Assembly (NCBI GenBank): GCA_937914945.1
Contig: CALGJF010000014.1
Location: forward strand, 48,856 to 112,855
Source of the DNA: an uncultured Bacteroidales bacterium
GTDB taxonomy: Bacteria > Bacteroidota > Bacteroidia > Bacteroidales > Bacteroidaceae
Length of the DNA: 64,000 bases
Direction: 5' to 3'
The notes under the pieces are model-generated. The model worked only from the letters and a program-made list of their open reading frames with translations. It was not told where the DNA came from and made no database searches. The position numbers and the translations under genes were made by a program. Below are positions 54,901 to 63,999 of the stretch, in pieces; positions within the stretch are counted from its first letter, which is position 1; the number at the start of each line of letters is the position of its first letter.

Positions 54901-55339
54901 AAGCATCAGCTGGAAAGACCTCTCATGCACCCTTGGCTTTACCTACAAATATGGCGGAGTCGTTTACAACCAGACTCTTGTAGATAAGATAGAGAATCAG
55001 AATGTAGCATACAACCTCGACAGACGCGCGGGAATAGGCCGCTGGGAAAAGCCCGGCGATGTAACACGCTATGTGCGTTTCAGCCCCACAGGAGCAAACA
55101 CACCCGCCAGCACACGTTTCATCATGGACGATAACGAAATAAGACTCGCAACCATAAACGTGGGCTACAGAATGACAAGCAACAAGTTTGCATTCCTGCG
55201 CAATATGAATATAGATGTTATGGGATTAAACTTTACCACAAACGATATCGCACGCATATCACCCATACGCATGGAGCGCGGTCTCGACTACCCGTTTGCA
55301 CGCTCATACACATTCTCAATGTCAGTGATATTCAAATAA
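51977..55339 (+). CDS. SusC/RagA-family TonB-dependent outer-membrane transporter with STN domain
   Basis: 1120 residues. Signal peptide (about 31 residues, ending VQAQ); STN (secretin/TonB short N-terminal) domain about 40-112 (ITLRVSNQPLGKVLERV...); carboxypeptidase-regulatory-like domain about 126-208 (VQGSVVDHETGEELVGAMV... NGKFSLRV); plug domain from DEVVVTGISKRN; then a 22-strand-type barrel to a C-terminal aromatic (SMSVIFK). SusC imports a ligand into the periplasm using TonB energy, with the SusD lid encoded 27 bp downstream. An STN domain usually contacts a FecR-type anti-sigma factor, but no FecI/FecR genes lie in the window. The ligand cannot be read from sequence. Confidence 0.95.
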   Translation: MGKAHSNKKFFCKVVLCLLTVVCLSTYVQAQNIDSWKEQQITLRVSNQPLGKVLERVAEAANAKITLQGVTLMNINKPTSIAVKEKPLDKVIGQLIGDQNVKVRFEDNREIIIEPYEQPSDTKQEVSVQGSVVDHETGEELVGAMVMVTDGSGKGLAGCITDINGKFSLRVGKKESIRVTFVGYEPFSKQILHPESNIVIELKPSFELDEVVVTGISKRNKNSFTGNFVEVKGAELRKMNPTSILKGLQFFDPSFKVIENNSTGSDPNAEPEFQIRGDQSLGTTSMNSMDLMLDNVSSRPNTPLFVLDGFIVPMSRILDLDPERVETITILKDAAATSVYGSRAANGVVVVETKVAPDGALSVSYNGTMTIQAPDLSDYNMMTASEKLDTEWRAGLYDKNNANSMNLYNKYLRNVLGGVNTYWLSKPLRTAVQHRHSASVAGGTDVFRYSLDLNTSMQPGVMKDSENETKGVDFNMTYLKEKFTMRANISLSESEGKNSPYGSFSQYTRLNPYYIAEDANGKQIKVLDNNTVSGRSTIITNPLYDATVGIKDETNSLTIATNLSLEYMIMKNLRITEQVSYTRGMAGTDRFLPADHTSFELEDDLTRKGSYFKSTGNMASWSSNLGINYNLVVDKHLLSVFANWTINEDRNDYVNLSATGYPDPHMNDFIFGNKMETSMNNIGTENISRSTGLIGQLSYSYDNRYSIDANISGEASSRYAKHDLVPFWSLGARWNAHNEKWLQGYVSNLVLRASHGVTGEQNFSPADAIEYYSYSNGMKPYESFPVLGALLEGLNNPDLGWAKTHNTSIAVDFGFWKNRVNMSINYYNNITRELLTDYDLAPSTGFPTMVMNAGELQNRGFDASLNIIAMQDIRNEFFWTVNINANHNKNKIRKLSDYLKKVNEEQMKSAGAPLPQYQEGQSTTTLYVVRSLGIDPVTGQEVYLKRNGEKTFVWDANDKVPVGDTNPDISGTLSTSISWKDLSCTLGFTYKYGGVVYNQTLVDKIENQNVAYNLDRRAGIGRWEKPGDVTRYVRFSPTGANTPASTRFIMDDNEIRLATINVGYRMTSNKFAFLRNMNIDVMGLNFTTNDIARISPIRMERGLDYPFARSYTFSMSVIFK

Positions 55340-55366
55340 TCGATTCCCCAAAAAGATGATTCAGTT

Positions 55367-56854
55367 ATGAAAAACAGACTATATATAATTTCAACAATAC
55401 TGGCCGGTGCATTAACATTCAGTTCGTGTACCGATTGGCTGGACGTAAGCCCCAAGACCAACATCCCGGCCGAGGAACTTTTTGAAACAGAAAACGGATA
55501 TATGAGTTCGCTTGCCGGCATATACATATCCATGACAGACGAAAACATTTACGGCAAGAACCTCACATTCGGTCTCATGGAACAACTTGCCCAGATGTAC
55601 GACAAGCTGCCCGATGGTACAAACGACAGAACAAGCGTATATCTCTATACACAATCGACAAGTGGAGGTTACAACACCAAATCGCTCTTGGAGACTGTGT
55701 GGCAATCACAGTACAATCTTATAGCAAACACCAACAATCTGCTTAAATGGCTCGACACAAAGGGAGAATTTGTGCTTGATGAAAACACATTCAACATGAT
55801 ACGCGGCGAGGCCCTTGCCTTGCGCGCATACCTGCACTTCGACCTTTTGCGTGGTTGGGGGCCCATGAACTATGCCGGCAACCCTGCTGCAAAAGCAACC
55901 AGATGCATCCCCTACCGCACTGTAGCCGACAAATCTAAAATGCCACGCCTTGCAGCAGAGGAGATTATTGGGAAAATAATCAACGACCTCTTGCAGGCAA
56001 AAGAACACTTGAGCTACGAAGCCTCGCTCAACCTGAGCGAATACGAGGGGCAGGAACGCCGCTACCGCATGAACTACCATGCAGTAAATGCATTATTGGC
56101 ACGCGTCTATAACTACGCCGGAATGAAGAGCGAGGCGACAGCCCACGCACAGATGGTTATAGATCATTGCGGTCTTTCACTCGAAAGCGGTAACGACAAC
56201 GACCCCATACTATCCAAGGAGACAATCTTCGGAGTGAATATGTTCGAGCTTAAAGACAATCTGTCGGACTATTTTGCAATAGGAGACAAGATGACTACAA
56301 AATACTACATTAACATCCCCACCCTCAACTCCATATTCGAATCTATCGGCAACGAAAGCGAGGATATGCGTGCCAAGGGTACTGCATTCTTCAGGAACAA
56401 CGAATTGCAGAACGCCATTTCACTGAAATACATAGAGAACGACAATGAGATTATTCCCCTCATACGCCTTCCCGAAATGTATTACATAGCCTGCGAGGCT
56501 GCAGAGGACAGAGACGAGGCTGCGAAATACATCAACCAGGTACGCAACAAGAGAGGTATATCAAAAGCCAAAGATGTATCGTGCGATACCGACGAGTTGC
56601 GCACAGCAGCCCTTAACAAAGAGTACCGCAAGGAATTCTACGGAGAGGGACAATACTTCTGGTTCCTTAAAACACATGGCGTTACAGGAGTTTTGGCACA
56701 CTGCCCGGATATAACACTCACCGAAGAAAACTTCATATTCCCCCTACCCGATGCCGAGCTTGAATATGGCTGGACAGAAGAAAACACAGAGAATGGCGGA
56801 AAAGAAGATGAGCGTGCCGACAATGGAATAGAAGAAATCACACCGCGAGGATAA
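55367..56854 (+). CDS. SusD/RagB-family ligand-binding lipoprotein
   Basis: 495 residues. Signal and lipobox MKNRLYIISTILAGALTFSSC with lipidated Cys near 21, then the typical DWLDVSPK opening. TPR-like helices follow, with the block ALALRAYLHFDLLRGWG shared by SusD proteins, and a C-terminal EYRKEFYGEGQYFWFLK motif. It forms the surface lid of the SusC barrel and captures the ligand. Size is normal for the family. Confidence 0.94.
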   Translation: MKNRLYIISTILAGALTFSSCTDWLDVSPKTNIPAEELFETENGYMSSLAGIYISMTDENIYGKNLTFGLMEQLAQMYDKLPDGTNDRTSVYLYTQSTSGGYNTKSLLETVWQSQYNLIANTNNLLKWLDTKGEFVLDENTFNMIRGEALALRAYLHFDLLRGWGPMNYAGNPAAKATRCIPYRTVADKSKMPRLAAEEIIGKIINDLLQAKEHLSYEASLNLSEYEGQERRYRMNYHAVNALLARVYNYAGMKSEATAHAQMVIDHCGLSLESGNDNDPILSKETIFGVNMFELKDNLSDYFAIGDKMTTKYYINIPTLNSIFESIGNESEDMRAKGTAFFRNNELQNAISLKYIENDNEIIPLIRLPEMYYIACEAAEDRDEAAKYINQVRNKRGISKAKDVSCDTDELRTAALNKEYRKEFYGEGQYFWFLKTHGVTGVLAHCPDITLTEENFIFPLPDAELEYGWTEENTENGGKEDERADNGIEEITPRG

Positions 56855-56892
56855 TAATATAGCAAATCCAAGTATTCAAATATCATAAATAT

Positions 56893-58242
56893 ATGAAAAG
56901 TAAAATCAATTATATAGTATGGCTGTTAAGCCTTGCACTCATATTCACAGCCTGCGACAAAGAGGAACCCGACTTTTTTGACAGCGGTGCCAATGGCGCC
57001 TATTTCGACTACGGATACGCAGCAGATTTTGACAAAACACTGAACTTCAGCGAGCATATCGTAGGCGAGCCCGAAGCTGTTACGATAAAATTAAAGGTCA
57101 AGTTGCTTGGTTACATCATGGACGAAGCGCGCACCCTATCTGTAAAAACTAAGGAAATAGAGGGGTTCGAACCAGCCGAGATTACTATTGGCGAGGTGGT
57201 ATTTGCAAACAAAGAGTATGAAAAAGATATTGAGGTAAATGTAAAGCGCCCCGAGATTGAGAATGTTGTTTATGCAATCTGCATTTATCTCGACGGCAGT
57301 GGCGACATTGGTACCGGCATCATGGGAAAGAACGAGATAAACCTATATGTAAGTACATCGTATGAGCAACCATCGTTGTGGTACAGCCATGTAAACACTT
57401 ATCTTGGCGAGTGGAGCAAAGAGAAACACATCTTCCTTGCCAGTCACACGGGTGATGACCATTTCTATATGGCTCTATTCGATAACAACACCGGAGCACA
57501 CAACTTCGAGGCTATCACCAATCTCAATGTGAGCGCAGTGAACGCACTGCTTGCAAACAAACCCGAAGAGCCCATCACCGTGGATCTTCCCATACAGCAA
57601 GAGAATGAATACCCCAACTATACCAAGCCTTTCTTCTGGAGCGATTACGAGGAGTATTTGGGACCATTCAAAGCAAAAAAATTCTGCCGATTCACAAGCA
57701 TGCTTGGCGGTTCAAACACAAAGGACATCGTAGCTCTATACGCAAGCGACGAAGCTGCACAACTTATGAAACAAGAAGCCTCGCAAATGCATAAATTGGA
57801 TGTTACAGACATGCTTAACGACTATTACACCTACGCGGGACAAGGCTACACCATTGCCCAGCTCAAAGAGGTCTTTTGGGTAGAAATAAAGAACAATGTA
57901 AATTACACCGTAAGAATACCATATTGGTGGGAGGACCCCAAAGGCTTGGGAACAGCAGAGATAGTAAAAAAATATTTTGGCGAATACAATGCCGAGAAAT
58001 ACCAATTCATGCTTAAAACCATGATGAAAGAGGACGGTAGCGAGAATTTCATAGCCGCATCGTTATTCCCATTTGTTTATGAGAATAAAGACAACACCTT
58101 CTATTGGGATTCCACCCCGCTTGGCGAAAAACAATTGGCAGGCGAGGAACGCCTGAAAGAGTGCTACCGCATAATCAAAGCTGCCAACGACAAACGCCCG
58201 GCATCAAGAAAATTCGATATACCCGAAGTTGATATTGACTAA
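56893..58242 (+). CDS. DUF4843 domain lipoprotein
   Basis: 449 residues with lipobox FTAC (Cys near 21). The early block DSGANGAYFDYGYAADFDKTLNFSE and the conserved DEARTLSVKTKEIEGFEPAEITIG correspond to DUF4843, a family of surface lipoproteins encoded after SusD. The second half contains Trp/Tyr-rich strands and is longer than the domain itself. From memory, DUF4843 and PKD-like lipoproteins accompany the SusCD pair in oligopeptide-binding complexes; this is a family-level parallel, not an observation. Confidence 0.8.
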   Translation: MKSKINYIVWLLSLALIFTACDKEEPDFFDSGANGAYFDYGYAADFDKTLNFSEHIVGEPEAVTIKLKVKLLGYIMDEARTLSVKTKEIEGFEPAEITIGEVVFANKEYEKDIEVNVKRPEIENVVYAICIYLDGSGDIGTGIMGKNEINLYVSTSYEQPSLWYSHVNTYLGEWSKEKHIFLASHTGDDHFYMALFDNNTGAHNFEAITNLNVSAVNALLANKPEEPITVDLPIQQENEYPNYTKPFFWSDYEEYLGPFKAKKFCRFTSMLGGSNTKDIVALYASDEAAQLMKQEASQMHKLDVTDMLNDYYTYAGQGYTIAQLKEVFWVEIKNNVNYTVRIPYWWEDPKGLGTAEIVKKYFGEYNAEKYQFMLKTMMKEDGSENFIAASLFPFVYENKDNTFYWDSTPLGEKQLAGEERLKECYRIIKAANDKRPASRKFDIPEVDID

Positions 58243-58290
58243 AACACTGCTAACAGGGAGAAGAATCAATAACCATCGAAAAGCAATAAT

Positions 58291-60021
58291 ATGAAAAATA
58301 TATCATCACTTCTATTATCAGCACTCCTAATAACAGGATGCTACGAGGATAAGGGCAATTACGACTACACATTGAGCTCCATGAACGAGATAACCTCGGT
58401 TACATTTACGCCATCAGTAGTAACTGCTGTCAATGGCAACACCATTGAGGTGCAACAAGCCTTGGAGGAAGATGACAAGACGCGCCGCATTGAAGCGCAT
58501 GTAGAACAATCGTTGACCGAGGACCTTGAAAACCTTGATTTCTATTGGTGTAGAGCATACACCAACGAAAGAGGCTATTTCACCAGAGACACAATAGAGA
58601 CAAAAGGATATCTTGAGTTTGACCTCCCCGTAGGCAAGCCCATGAGCTACGATATATTCCTTCACATCTACGACAAAACCACCACTTTGTCGCACTATTC
58701 GGCGTTTATGCTGAAAACCCGCCCCATATTCAAAAACAGCCTTTTTGTAATGCATGGCGATGAAGGAAAACGCCAGATAGGTAACATTGAGGTTATTGGC
58801 AACGAAACCAAAATATATACCGATATAAAAACCGTTACCAAGGACAATAATCACTATGAGAACGCAACAGGTTTTGGCTATACCACCTACATAGATATCC
58901 CCGACAACCTTTCAAACATCGGGGAGACAAGCGCACTCACCATATACTGTAACAATGGGGAGACACGAACCTACGACCCCCATGGGATGAAAGTTAAATA
59001 CACCGCTCCGCAGGTATTCAAACCCGAAAGCGAGAGCTTTACATACAACAGGACCATACAGACGGGAGACCCCACAAACTTCACCCTATACAAGGTGGTG
59101 CTATCCGATAACGGCGAGGTATATGTGGGCAACCACGTACACACTCTATACAAGCCCGGGCTCGCCTGCGAAGACAACCCCGACTTATATCACGAGAGCG
59201 ACTATGAGATTACAGCCGCCACAATAACCCACAACCGTTTCCTCTTGTGGGACGCCAAAAACAACCGCTTCCTCTACGCAGCCAAAGACGATCCCGGCTT
59301 TGCCATAAACGAGGATGGTTCCATAAAGGTTAATATAAGCTCGGTCAATCCGTTACTTGATGCAAATGTCAAATACGAGGGGCTGCAAAAATCCCCCGTA
59401 GGCATGACCGCCGTAATGGGTTACATAAACTACAGAGACAGCTACGACCAGCAAAACCCATTCTTCATTTTCAAGGACGATGCTAACAACTTCTACCGCT
59501 ATGAACTGCTTATGCAGAACATAGGTGATGGTAGCAAGGCCAAACAAGTGGGAGAAGACAATGGCGAGGACGATAGCGAGAAATTGTCGGCATATACCAT
59601 AGTCAGTGAAAAGAGACTTGCTGGGCTCACACCCACAGATATATCCACCATTACATATAACTCGCACTTTACAACCACAAACCTATTCTTTGCCGAGGGC
59701 AACACGGTTTACAGATACAATGTGCAGAACGGCGACAAATTTGCCGTATATGAAGCACCGGAGGGTTACAATGTAACAAAGATCAAGTTCCGTACAGAGG
59801 AGAATTCATCCTTCAGCGACGACCTTGGCCTGCACATGGGCATTGTTCTTTTCAATGGTTCCAACGGGGCCATTGCCGAGATAAAGTTTAACACCGCAGC
59901 CGATGTGGATGAAGATTTTTCTCCACTCCTCTACGACAAAGACAATGAGGGCAACTTGTGGGGCGAAATTAAAGATATTCAGTTTGTAAACGATTATATA
60001 TATAAACCGGTAGAATATTAA
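58291..60021 (+). CDS. PKD-like family lipoprotein
   Basis: 576 residues with lipobox ITGC and the characteristic opening CYEDKGNYDYTLSSMNEI of the PKD_2-type family. Predicted surface lipoprotein with several beta-sandwich or propeller-like repeats (blocks ending in FLLWDAKNNRFLYAAKDD). It follows the DUF4843 gene by 48 bp. Likely a surface accessory of the SusCD complex; no enzymatic motif seen. Confidence 0.82.
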   Translation: MKNISSLLLSALLITGCYEDKGNYDYTLSSMNEITSVTFTPSVVTAVNGNTIEVQQALEEDDKTRRIEAHVEQSLTEDLENLDFYWCRAYTNERGYFTRDTIETKGYLEFDLPVGKPMSYDIFLHIYDKTTTLSHYSAFMLKTRPIFKNSLFVMHGDEGKRQIGNIEVIGNETKIYTDIKTVTKDNNHYENATGFGYTTYIDIPDNLSNIGETSALTIYCNNGETRTYDPHGMKVKYTAPQVFKPESESFTYNRTIQTGDPTNFTLYKVVLSDNGEVYVGNHVHTLYKPGLACEDNPDLYHESDYEITAATITHNRFLLWDAKNNRFLYAAKDDPGFAINEDGSIKVNISSVNPLLDANVKYEGLQKSPVGMTAVMGYINYRDSYDQQNPFFIFKDDANNFYRYELLMQNIGDGSKAKQVGEDNGEDDSEKLSAYTIVSEKRLAGLTPTDISTITYNSHFTTTNLFFAEGNTVYRYNVQNGDKFAVYEAPEGYNVTKIKFRTEENSSFSDDLGLHMGIVLFNGSNGAIAEIKFNTAADVDEDFSPLLYDKDNEGNLWGEIKDIQFVNDYIYKPVEY

Positions 60022-60070
60022 CCGGATGCCTATCACTCGTTATATACCTTGCTATAAAACAACATAAAAC

Positions 60071-61168
60071 ATGAAAAAGAATATTTTGATTGTACTATTG
60101 TTGCTATGCAACACTGTCATCTCGGCACAAGCAGACAACCTCACAATCAAGGGAAGGTTAGAAAACTTCAAGAAGGGCCGTCTGCTCTTGCTTGCGCGCT
60201 CAGGAGAAGAAAAAACGGACACTTTGGGCCATTGCACCATCAAAAAAGGCAAGTTCAAGCTACAAGCAGACATCAAGGAACCGATGGTAACACAAATCAT
60301 CTTAGAAGGATATTCCGGAGGTTTCACACTGCTTGCTGAACCGGGCACAACATACGATGCCTATTTAAGCGAGAACGATAACTACTATATCAAAGGTGGC
60401 AAGCTTAACGACAGCTACACGGCACACATGAGAGCATCGGATTCCCTGCGCACTGTAATATCCGTATTACAAGCGCAATACGACTCACTGCGTGCCGGCA
60501 TGAAGTTCCGCAGTGCCAGCCGTGTAAACAACACACTGCAACAGGAACAGAAAAAGCTGAAAGAGATGACAGAGACATTCCTCAACAGCAACGACAATCT
60601 TATATCGGCATACACCATATACTCCAATATAGATATGCGCGATGCCGGATTACAAGAGGCCAAGAGGATGTATAACACATTGGGCGAAGGAGCAAAAGCA
60701 ACGCAATACGGACGTATGATAAAGGAACGCATAAGTCGTATGGAAAAGACCATAGGAGGAGCCAAGGCGCCCGATTTTACCCTAAACGACTTGAACGGCA
60801 ACCCCATAACGATGAGTGCCATTAAAGGAAAAATTAAAATCATCGACTTCTGGGCAAGTTGGTGCGGCCCCTGCCGCCTGAACAACCCTGCCTTGAAAAA
60901 ATTGTACGACGAATTCCACGATAAAGGATTGGAAATTGTGGGAGTTTCGCTTGACACAAAAAAAGAGGCATGGGAGAATGCGGTGAAGAAAGACGGACTT
61001 AACTGGATAAACGTATCGTCGCTCAAAGGGTGGAAATGCGAGGTTACAAGCCTCTATAACGTAAAAGGCGTTCCTGCTCTTTTCATACTCGATGAGAATA
61101 ACCAAATAATAGCCACAGGGCTCCGCGGAGAGCAATTAAAAACATTCCTAAAAGAAAACTTAGAGTAA
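60071..61168 (+). CDS. TlpA-like thioredoxin-fold protein 1 (CGPC)
   Basis: 365 residues. Signal peptide ends ISAQ. N-terminal DUF4369-type domain (about 22-120), helical region (about 125-215), thioredoxin domain (about 225-365) starting APDFTLNDLNGNP with active site FWASWCGPC, cysteines at 265 and 268. Periplasmic thiol-disulfide oxidoreductase. First of three tandem paralogues downstream of the PKD-like lipoprotein. Confidence 0.92.
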   Translation: MKKNILIVLLLLCNTVISAQADNLTIKGRLENFKKGRLLLLARSGEEKTDTLGHCTIKKGKFKLQADIKEPMVTQIILEGYSGGFTLLAEPGTTYDAYLSENDNYYIKGGKLNDSYTAHMRASDSLRTVISVLQAQYDSLRAGMKFRSASRVNNTLQQEQKKLKEMTETFLNSNDNLISAYTIYSNIDMRDAGLQEAKRMYNTLGEGAKATQYGRMIKERISRMEKTIGGAKAPDFTLNDLNGNPITMSAIKGKIKIIDFWASWCGPCRLNNPALKKLYDEFHDKGLEIVGVSLDTKKEAWENAVKKDGLNWINVSSLKGWKCEVTSLYNVKGVPALFILDENNQIIATGLRGEQLKTFLKENLE

Positions 61169-61176
61169 ACAGCACT

Positions 61177-62328
61177 ATGAGAAAGCTATTTATATTGGCT
61201 CTGTTAGCAATCGCAACATATGCCACAGCACAAAAAAAGTCATTTGTCATAAATGGCGAGATGAGCAACACTAAATTATGCTACAGCGAAGATGCAGTCA
61301 AGGAGGTAAAACTCGAACAGCTTATAGATGGGCAATCCACTGTGATAGCCACTGCCGCTGTTGAAAACAACAAGTTCACCTTTAAGGGAGAAGTTCCGGA
61401 AATGGCAGAACTATGCACCATCACCGGATTCGACAACGGCAGCATACAGATATTCCTTGAAGAGGGCACAATAAAAGTAGGGCCGTTTGACGCAGCGTAC
61501 CCCGTTGCAGCCCGCATAGGTGGTACTCCAAACAACGATACATATCAGGCCTATCTCGACCTCAATAACAGATGCATAAATGAGAGCAAGGTGCGCATGA
61601 AGGAGACATATGAAAAAATGCCCGCAGAAATAAAGGGCAACCTTGAAGCAGAGACTAAATACGCATCACCCACATTCTATGTAAACAATCTGCATTTTAA
61701 GGCTGCAATCATGGATTTCATATACAGCAATATAGATTCACCGGTGGCACTATATGTAATCAAATACTCCATGGTCCCCACATTTACCACCGATGTTATT
61801 CAGAACTTTCTTGACGCCGTACCACAGGATTTGCAAAATAGTGCTATATACAAGGAGCTCGTAAACAACATACGCTCTGCCAACCTCAAGGAAGGTGCTA
61901 TTGCCCCCGACTTCTCGGGCCGCACCCCCGATGGAAAGGAGTACAAACTGAGTGATTTCCAAGGCAAGTATGTATTTATAGATTTTTGGGCCAGCTGGTG
62001 TGCCCCCTGTCGCCGCGAGATACCCTATTTGAAAGAGGCACTTGCCTATTCCGAGAAGAGCGACAACCTTTTGGTACTCAGCTACTCGATAGACAACAAA
62101 AAGCCCGATTGGGTAAACTGCATAGAGAAGAACCAGCTTATACACAAAAATTGGCTGCATATATCCACGCTCAAAGGATGGAACAGCGAAGTAATAAAAT
62201 TATTTAATATTACAGGTGTGCCATTTACCGCACTCATTGACCCGGAAGGCAAGGTCGTTGAATTCGGATTGAGAGGAGAGGAGATGGTAAAAAAATTGAA
62301 AGCCATAGTTGATGGTACAAACAAATAA
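61177..62328 (+). CDS. TlpA-like thioredoxin-fold protein 2 (CAPC)
   Basis: 383 residues, 8 bp after the first. Signal peptide MRKLFILALLAIATYATAQ, DUF4369-type domain, helical part and thioredoxin domain with active site FWASWCAPC, cysteines at 275 and 278. Redox-active by sequence. Probably duplicated from the neighbour and diverged in the N-terminal domain. Confidence 0.92.
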   Translation: MRKLFILALLAIATYATAQKKSFVINGEMSNTKLCYSEDAVKEVKLEQLIDGQSTVIATAAVENNKFTFKGEVPEMAELCTITGFDNGSIQIFLEEGTIKVGPFDAAYPVAARIGGTPNNDTYQAYLDLNNRCINESKVRMKETYEKMPAEIKGNLEAETKYASPTFYVNNLHFKAAIMDFIYSNIDSPVALYVIKYSMVPTFTTDVIQNFLDAVPQDLQNSAIYKELVNNIRSANLKEGAIAPDFSGRTPDGKEYKLSDFQGKYVFIDFWASWCAPCRREIPYLKEALAYSEKSDNLLVLSYSIDNKKPDWVNCIEKNQLIHKNWLHISTLKGWNSEVIKLFNITGVPFTALIDPEGKVVEFGLRGEEMVKKLKAIVDGTNK

Positions 62329-62340
62329 AAATATATAGCT

Positions 62341-63525
62341 ATGCAACACAGACTATTAACCACAATTATATCAATAGCCGCTTACATTACAGTGGGCGCA
62401 CAAGGGACCTGCATAATAAATGGCAACATCGCCGACTGCAAATTGAGCAATGGCAAGAAGATAAAAAAAGTGTATCTCACACGCAAGAACGAGCTTGGAC
62501 AAACCATAGAGGTGGCACAAGCAAAGGTAAAAAAGGGTAAATACATCTTTAATTACAATCTTGCACAGGATGAGCCCGCCATGCAATACACCATCACCGG
62601 ATTCGGCGAGGAGAAGGGTATAAAACTCTTTGTGGAGCCCGGCGAGGTAACCATCGACACCCAATCGGCTTCCAATGCCACACATAGCACTGTTACAGGC
62701 ACGGAAACAAACAACCTATACAACGAATATAAGGCTATTGCCACAAATGGGAACAACGCGACAGCCAAGGAGATTGCGACACTGAGAGAACGCAACGGAA
62801 ACGAGTGGATTGAGAGCAAAGAAGGCGAAGAGGCAGTAAAAAGAGCTATCGCACACCAAAAGATAAAGACCGAAGCCGAGCAACTGAAATTCCTCATAGA
62901 CCACAACGCATCACCCATGACAGCGCTTGAAGTGGAGCAAGCCCTATTGCCCAAGCTCAGCTCGGCATATGCCGAACAGATTTTGAAAGCGATGTCAACA
63001 TTACTGCAAAACCACCCCTACTACCATTCATTGCGCAACAAAGTACTCTCAAACTGCATGAAGGTGGGTAGCGAAGCACCCAACATATCATTGCCTCTGA
63101 ACAACGGTAATAAAACTCACCTTGCCGACTACCGCGGCAAACACGTTGTACTTAACTTTTGGAAAAAAGATTGCTCCAAGTCGGCAGAAATGATGACCGA
63201 GCTACATAAACTGCACGAACTTATCAAGGACAAGCAAGAGCAATTCGTTATAATAAGCTTTGCACTGGAAAACAACACCGCAGCGTGGAAAGAGGCCATA
63301 CAAAGCAATGGTGCTGATAAAGAGGGTTGGTTGCACGCCTGCGATGGAGCCGACAACAACTCACCCGCTGCCAAGCTATATAAAGTAGAAGAGACACCCA
63401 AAACGCTCCTCATCGAGCCCGAAGGCCGTGTGGCATCACTCAATCTGGAGGTCGACGAGATTGTTATGCGTGCTGAACAGGTTCTCGCCGGCGACCTTTA
63501 CTATCTTGATAATCAGGAGGAGTAA
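62341..63525 (+). CDS. TlpA-like protein 3 with a single active-site cysteine (CSKS)
   Basis: 394 residues, signal peptide ending VGAQ. Same architecture as its two neighbours, but the active site reads NFWKKDCSKS: Cys278 remains and the partner Cys is Ser281, and the preceding Trp-Cys pair is lost too. It cannot do a normal dithiol reaction; it may act as a monothiol trap, chaperone or binding protein. The gene is intact to its stop, with no sign of decay. Last gene of the operon, before a terminator. Confidence 0.88.
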   Translation: MQHRLLTTIISIAAYITVGAQGTCIINGNIADCKLSNGKKIKKVYLTRKNELGQTIEVAQAKVKKGKYIFNYNLAQDEPAMQYTITGFGEEKGIKLFVEPGEVTIDTQSASNATHSTVTGTETNNLYNEYKAIATNGNNATAKEIATLRERNGNEWIESKEGEEAVKRAIAHQKIKTEAEQLKFLIDHNASPMTALEVEQALLPKLSSAYAEQILKAMSTLLQNHPYYHSLRNKVLSNCMKVGSEAPNISLPLNNGNKTHLADYRGKHVVLNFWKKDCSKSAEMMTELHKLHELIKDKQEQFVIISFALENNTAAWKEAIQSNGADKEGWLHACDGADNNSPAAKLYKVEETPKTLLIEPEGRVASLNLEVDEIVMRAEQVLAGDLYYLDNQEE

Positions 63526-63550
63526 TCACACGCATACACACTTAATGACT

Positions 63551-63583
63551 AATAGGCTGCATTCTAATGGAGTGCAGCCTATT
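63551..63583 (+). terminator. Terminator of the Sus-type operon
   Basis: 14-bp stem (63551-63564 with 63570-63583; one G-T wobble), loop TAATG, followed by TACTTTT. Confidence 0.8.
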
Positions 63584-63660
63584 TACTTTTAAAAGTATTA
63601 TATAAAAGCAATAGGGTTGATATTGATGTTTCCCGTGTGAACACAAGGTGAAGATATCTT

Positions 63661-63674
63661 AACTAACGTTAGTT
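63661..63674. repeat. 14-bp perfect palindrome
   Basis: AACTAACGTTAGTT reads the same on both strands. Possible dimeric regulator site; no gene start is near enough to assign it. Confidence 0.6.
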
Positions 63675-63880
63675 CGATATAATATTATCGCAATAAATTG
63701 GCGTGTTTGGCATTTCGACAGAGACAAAGTTCCGATTAAGCGAGCGAGTGAAAAATTATTTTCAATTATAGCGAGCGAAAGCAAGTTCGCCGAAGGCAAA
63801 GCGACGAGGAATTTATAAATAGAGTACAGATAACAGAGTACAGAGTACAAGGATGCCTCACATGCGTTATTCGCGTAGCT

Positions 63881-63904
63881 AATCAAAACATCTTTTGATT
63901 TTTT
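63881..63904 (+). terminator. AT-rich terminator-like hairpin
   Basis: 8-bp stem AATCAAAA/TTTTGATT (63881-63888 with 63893-63900), loop CATC, followed by TTTT. Weak stem. Confidence 0.35.
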
Positions 63905-63953
63905 CATTAAGGTATAGTCGGCACGACACAACCATATTTTGCCAATGTCATTC

Positions 63954-63961
63954 TATATTTG
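63954..63961 (+). promoter_or_regulatory. -7 element (TATATTTG) at the window end
   Basis: Exact TAnnTTTG match, no clean -33. It would drive a gene beyond 64000. Confidence 0.4.
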
Positions 63962-63971
63962 CAGAAAGAAA

Positions 63972-63999
63972 CGAAGATAGCGATAAATCGCTATCTTCG
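63972..63999 (+). repeat. 13-bp inverted repeat with 2-nt loop
   Basis: CGAAGATAGCGAT (63972-63984), AA, ATCGCTATCTTCG (63987-63999), perfect. It begins 10 bp after the -7 element, so it would be the very 5' end of a transcript. No U-run is visible before the window ends. Confidence 0.75.

Noticed and set aside
63659..63931. 90-codon minus-strand ORF
   Set aside because: Lies over repeat-rich sequence with no signal, motif or promoter support.
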